A model generated the notes under the pieces. That model was given only the letters and a program-made list of their open reading frames with translations, was not told the DNA's origin and searched no databases. 16,889 nucleotides of DNA, taken from contig JAIXMJ010000010.1 in assembly GCA_022836975.1 (NCBI GenBank), positions 1 to 16,889 on the forward strand, read 5' to 3'. The first letter of the stretch is position 1. Every line of letters begins with the position of its first letter. The position numbers were made by a program, and so were the translations under genes. The DNA is from Wolbachia sp. (lineage in GTDB: Bacteria; Pseudomonadota; Alphaproteobacteria; Rickettsiales; Anaplasmataceae). Below, piece after piece: positions 13,331-16,889 of the stretch.

Positions 13331-14359
13331 ATGAAAATTATACCTAGTAAAATTAATAATTTTTTAAATCAACCTTGTACTCTAAATGGCGCATTGATTT
13401 ATGGTAATGATAGTAGCAAAATAGATTTTTATGCAAAAAAGCTGATCGCTAACCTATCAGGGCATTCACTACATATCATGGATTTCACTATTGTTAATAA
13501 GTCGCCAGAGTTACTACTCTCTGAATTAGTAAATATTTCCATATTTCATAAGAAAAAGCTAATTAAGTTAGTAAATATATCTAGTAGTATATCCAAAGAA
13601 TTAATGCAATTTATAGACAATAACGTATGTAATAACTATATTGTTATGGTGGCAGGTGAACTTCCATATAATTCTACAACCAGAAATTACATGGAACACT
13701 CGAAGCTTTTTGGTATAATCTCATGCTATAAAGATAATGATAGCCATTTACACAAAATCATATCAGACTTTCTAGAACAAAATTGTGTAACATATACAAA
13801 AGATTTAATAGATCATTTGCAACACTATTTTAACAACAGTAAAGCACCTATATGTGCGGAACTTGAAAAATTACTACTATACCTGGGTACAAAAAAAGAA
13901 CTTAATCTTGCTGATATTACAGAATGCTTTTCAACTCTTGGTAATAGTTATACAACACTCGATAACTTATGTACCGCTGTAGCGAACAAAGATATGGCTA
14001 GTTTTATTAAAATATCAGATGTTTTGATCAACAACGAAAATTTCTCACCAGTAGCAATTATCCGCATTTTATCTAATTATTTCCTGCGTCTTCAAACAGT
14101 TTTATCATTAATAGATAACGGAATGGATGAACACAATGCCATCAACCAACTTAAACCTCCATTGTTTTTTAAACAGTTACAAAATTTTAAATGTCATCTA
14201 AAATCACTAAGCTATTCAGAACTTGAAACGATTTTAGAATGCTTAATAAACTCAGAAATAACATGCAAAAAGATTAATCTAGATAGCAAAATGCTTTTTC
14301 AACACATGATCTTTTCCTTATTTATCTCTCAAGATTCCACTGAAGTTTTTATGAATTAA
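13331..14359 (+). CDS. holA: DNA polymerase III subunit delta
   Basis: Delta is the wrench of the clamp loader that opens the beta sliding clamp in replication. The 342-residue protein has normal length. Residues 19-30 (NGALIYGNDSSK) match the delta start block ALLYGND. The region around 94-105 (NYIVMVAGELPY) resembles the beta-strand of the AAA+-like domain, which lacks a Walker motif in delta. The rest is helical, with a C-terminal domain from about 210 (SPVAIIRILSNYFLRLQTVL). Sequence conservation is low, as usual for this family, so the call rests on the N-terminal block, length and general pattern. It runs 42 bases into the 3' end of the convergent pheT. Confidence 0.85.
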   Translation: MKIIPSKINNFLNQPCTLNGALIYGNDSSKIDFYAKKLIANLSGHSLHIMDFTIVNKSPELLLSELVNISIFHKKKLIKLVNISSSISKELMQFIDNNVCNNYIVMVAGELPYNSTTRNYMEHSKLFGIISCYKDNDSHLHKIISDFLEQNCVTYTKDLIDHLQHYFNNSKAPICAELEKLLLYLGTKKELNLADITECFSTLGNSYTTLDNLCTAVANKDMASFIKISDVLINNENFSPVAIIRILSNYFLRLQTVLSLIDNGMDEHNAINQLKPPLFFKQLQNFKCHLKSLSYSELETILECLINSEITCKKINLDSKMLFQHMIFSLFISQDSTEVFMN

Positions 14360-16639
14360 TTCAATAAGAGTATCAGATGCTTTTTGAACTTCTGCTTCAA
14401 TTAAAGTATGTAGAGCAGAACAGAAAGTCACTGATAGTGCTACGGAAATTTTACCTTGGTCTACCTTATCACCATGGTAAAGATCAAATAAGTTTACCTC
14501 TGTAACAAGCTTTGAGCTTTTCCTTACTGCATCAATTAGACTACCTACTTCTATATTCTCATCTACTATAAATGCAAAATCACGCTTTACACTTTGGTAT
14601 TTATAATCTACAAATTTCTCCTGCTGAACAGGTAAATTTGTAATATTGTCCAGATCTATTTCAAAAGCCACTACTTTTTTCTTAATAGAAAAAAAATCTA
14701 ATATTGCAGGATGTAGTTCTCCAAAATGACCTATTACTTTCTTTTTAAAGAGAAAAATACCTGATTTACCAGAATGATAATACTTATTCTCTGTTCTATC
14801 TATATCACAAGTTACATTTAAAAACTTTAATACTGAAATAAAATCAGCTTTTACATCAAAAACATCCACTTCTCTATCAAGACTATAGTGATTTCTTGGT
14901 AGGTTATTTCCTACTCTTACACCACTTAAAAAACGTCTGGATTGAGCTTGATCATTGTATATATGCCCAATTTCAAAAATTGCAAAATCAGATATGCCAC
15001 GTGCAATATTATCAGAAACAATCTGTAACAAATTTGGTATAATCGACGGTCTCATTATATTAAAATGTTCATTCAATGGATTTTCTATTGCTAATAATTC
15101 ATCTTTGATATATCCAAATTTCACTGCTACTGCACTATTCATAAATGACCAAGTTAATACCTCATAAAATCCTCTACTGGATATTAAAGTACGTATGTTG
15201 TCATCCAAATTCTCCACACTATCAGCTTGGCCAATCAATGGCTCCTCTTTTATCTTGTCATAGCCATATATCCTAACTATTTCCTCAACCAAATCAGGAG
15301 CTATAGCCACATCTGGTCTCCAACTCGGAACATACACTTGCCAGTTATACTCTGTTATTTTGTCAATACTGAATCCTAATCTTCTTAAAATATCATATGC
15401 CTCTTCAGGAGGTAGGATTACACTCCCAAGCTGCTCTACTTCCTGGTAATTAAAACTAATGGAAGTATTCCTATCCTGTATACTACCAGCAGAAACAATA
15501 TCTGAAATTTCCCCACCACACATATCCAAAACCATTTTGACAATAATATTGAGGCTATTAATAACAAACTCTGGGTCAATAGATCTTGCAAATCTGTAAC
15601 TTGAATCTGTGGAAATATTTAACTGCCGAGAAGATTGAGCTATAGACACTGGATTAAACCATGCAGATTCTACAAAAATATTGGAGGTTGTAATTGCACA
15701 TTCGCTTTCTTTGCCTCCTATGGTTCCAGCAATTGCATGAATATTACTATCATCTGAGATAACAGTGATATCATTGCCCAATAAGTATTCTTTACCATTT
15801 AAAGCAGTAAACATCTCTTTATTAGCTTTCCTCACAATAAGACTTCCATGAATTTTATCTGCATCGTATACATGCATAGGCTGACCATAAGAAATCATAA
15901 TATAGTTAACAACATCAACCACAGCAGAAATTGAACGTATTCCTATAGACTCTAACCTATCTTTTAACCATTTAGGACTACTTGTATTTTTTATATTTTT
16001 AATATACCTACCGCTTATAAAATTCTCTTTATCATCTACCTTTACGCTAATACGAGAGCCACTAGTATGTCCTGGGAGGTTTATTTCCGGGTAATTGCGT
16101 AATGTACCAATTCCAGTTGCAGATAGGTCCCTTGCTATTCCATAAATACTCAAACAATCCCCACGATTTGCAGTAATATTAATATCAATTACTGGATCAC
16201 AATTAAAGAACTCGTCTCCTACTTTGTAATCATTAGTAAGCTCTATAATTCCTTCACTATTACATTTAGTCAACGCAAGTTCAGACGCAGAACAAAGCAT
16301 ACCTTCACTCAATATTCCGCGTATTTTTAATGGCTTAATTATAAAATCACTACCTGGCAACGTACTGCCTACAGAAGCAAGAACTGTTTTCATACCTTGT
16401 TTCACATTATTCGCTCCGCAGACTATCTGTACGATTTGATTACCGTTATTGACTTTACACACTTTTAGCTTATCAGCGTTTGGGTGCTGTATTGCTTCTA
16501 ATACTGCTGCAACAACAAACCCATTTAACGTAGAGACACTCTCCACTTCTAGCCCTATGTGAGTCAACTTATCAACAATTTCTTCTAAACTAGCTTCAGT
16601 GTTAAGGTATTCCAATAACCAAGATAATGTAAATTTCAT
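14318..16639 (-). CDS. pheT: Phenylalanyl-tRNA synthetase, beta subunit
   Basis: With PheS it forms the (alpha-beta)2 enzyme that charges tRNA-Phe. The 773 residues begin MKFTLSWLLEYLNTEASLEE (residues 1-20), then an EMAP II-like tRNA-binding domain (about 39-150, with HPNADKLKVCKVN). INITANRGDCLSIYGIARDL opens the B3/B4 editing region, and B5 lies at roughly 400-470. The catalytic-like domain follows, and an FDX-ACB anticodon-binding domain fills the last 100 residues (SVKRDFAFIVDENI ... LFDLYHG). Length is close to E. coli (795). No Shine-Dalgarno is obvious. pheS is not beside it within the window. Its stop codon lies inside holA. Confidence 0.97.
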   Translation of the reverse strand: MKFTLSWLLEYLNTEASLEEIVDKLTHIGLEVESVSTLNGFVVAAVLEAIQHPNADKLKVCKVNNGNQIVQIVCGANNVKQGMKTVLASVGSTLPGSDFIIKPLKIRGILSEGMLCSASELALTKCNSEGIIELTNDYKVGDEFFNCDPVIDINITANRGDCLSIYGIARDLSATGIGTLRNYPEINLPGHTSGSRISVKVDDKENFISGRYIKNIKNTSSPKWLKDRLESIGIRSISAVVDVVNYIMISYGQPMHVYDADKIHGSLIVRKANKEMFTALNGKEYLLGNDITVISDDSNIHAIAGTIGGKESECAITTSNIFVESAWFNPVSIAQSSRQLNISTDSSYRFARSIDPEFVINSLNIIVKMVLDMCGGEISDIVSAGSIQDRNTSISFNYQEVEQLGSVILPPEEAYDILRRLGFSIDKITEYNWQVYVPSWRPDVAIAPDLVEEIVRIYGYDKIKEEPLIGQADSVENLDDNIRTLISSRGFYEVLTWSFMNSAVAVKFGYIKDELLAIENPLNEHFNIMRPSIIPNLLQIVSDNIARGISDFAIFEIGHIYNDQAQSRRFLSGVRVGNNLPRNHYSLDREVDVFDVKADFISVLKFLNVTCDIDRTENKYYHSGKSGIFLFKKKVIGHFGELHPAILDFFSIKKKVVAFEIDLDNITNLPVQQEKFVDYKYQSVKRDFAFIVDENIEVGSLIDAVRKSSKLVTEVNLFDLYHGDKVDQGKISVALSVTFCSALHTLIEAEVQKASDTLIELIHKNFSGILRDK

Positions 16640-16775
16640 AAATTTTTACAGAGAATAAAAATTTATTGTAATGTAAAACACAATATTTTAAAAGTTCCAA
16701 GCATTTAAATATATGATGCATTTATGTTGAGAAACTGAGTTGATAGCTCTGCTCATAATAGTGAGCCTGTTGCTA
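16640..16775. other. Upstream region of pheT up to the IS boundary
   Basis: About 135 A+T-rich bases that should contain the pheT promoter on the minus strand. I see a TTTACA near 16677 but no convincing -10 partner. GAGCCTGTT at 16763-16771, next to the IS end, resembles the end of the IS5 derivative at 2103 but is too short to call. Confidence 0.35.
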
Positions 16776-16889
16776 GGTAGTGTCGACATTTATTTCAACC
16801 AAAGATAAATAGCAGCAATATGAACAAAAGATAAGAAAGTGATGGCTAATTTATCATAACGAGTAGCAACCCTACGAAAGTGCTTGAGT
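16776..16889 (-). mobile_element. IS427-like element, right end (cut by window edge)
   Basis: The outer end GGTAGTGTCGACATT at 16776-16790 is the inverted counterpart of the end at 2778-2792. The transposase on the minus strand terminates inside this repeat. The left end lies outside the window. Confidence 0.75.
16790..16889 (-). CDS. IS5-family (IS427-like) transposase, C-terminal part
   Basis: The last 32 codons, read on the minus strand into the window, are LKHFRRVATRYDKLAITFLS followed by FVHIAAIYLWLK and a TAA at 16790-16792. The R-R-V-A-T-R-Y-D-K-L block is typical of the C-terminus of IS427-type orfB. The stop codon lies within the terminal repeat. No frameshift is seen in the visible part, so this copy may be intact outside the window, unlike the truncated copy at 2497-2792. 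Confidence 0.8.
   Translation of the reverse strand, partial: LKHFRRVATRYDKLAITFLSFVHIAAIYLWLK

Overview
The window looks like a chromosomal segment of an obligate intracellular alphaproteobacterium of the order Rickettsiales, family Anaplasmataceae, most like Wolbachia or a close relative. The evidence is the strong A+T bias, the style of the housekeeping proteins (PNPase, CysRS, PheT), an ankyrin-repeat protein with two C-terminal membrane helices, and many decayed IS1 and IS5-type insertion sequences. The assignment rests on recognising families by eye; no alignment was run.

Layout. Positions 1-585 are a nested pile of dead mobile DNA: an IS1-family element (minus, cut by the window edge) abuts the C-terminal remnant of another IS1 transposase, which truncates the right end of a short repeat element, which itself sits against an IS5-family transposase remnant. 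A near-consensus sigma-70 promoter (676-704) then drives an ankyrin-repeat gene (738-1940) with recent internal repeat expansion; it ends at a hairpin terminator (2059-2099). An internally deleted IS5 element (2100-2496) lies directly after the terminator and truncates a second, different IS5-type transposase (2497-2792). A full copy of the short repeat follows (2821-3034).

The conserved core begins at 3245. On the minus strand is a compact cluster read glpX - truB - rpsO - pnp (class II fructose bisphosphatase, tRNA pseudouridine-55 synthase, ribosomal protein S15, polynucleotide phosphorylase), with gaps of 8-14 bases, closed by hairpins at 3172-3242. Divergent from glpX is a D-alanyl-D-alanine carboxypeptidase gene (about 7737-8855). 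Positions 8887-9665 are a second IS5 graveyard, holding two inverted copies of the short repeat. A perfect-consensus promoter (9925-9953) then precedes ssb, followed by tatA (10491-10658, 55 codons), an exoD-like membrane gene, cysS, a YqaA/DedA-like membrane gene that overlaps cysS, and holA, all on the plus strand. holA converges on pheT (minus), overlapping it by 42 bases. The window closes inside another IS5-type element whose terminal repeat matches the truncated one at 2792.

Most of the unusual content is mobile DNA. The main points are a roughly 215-bp MITE-like repeat with 15-bp inverted ends (three near-full copies and one fragment, usually in or beside IS5 remnants), a 397-bp IS5 deletion derivative with intact ends, and the ankyrin gene, a candidate host-interaction factor. 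I did not find a convincing new multi-gene system here.
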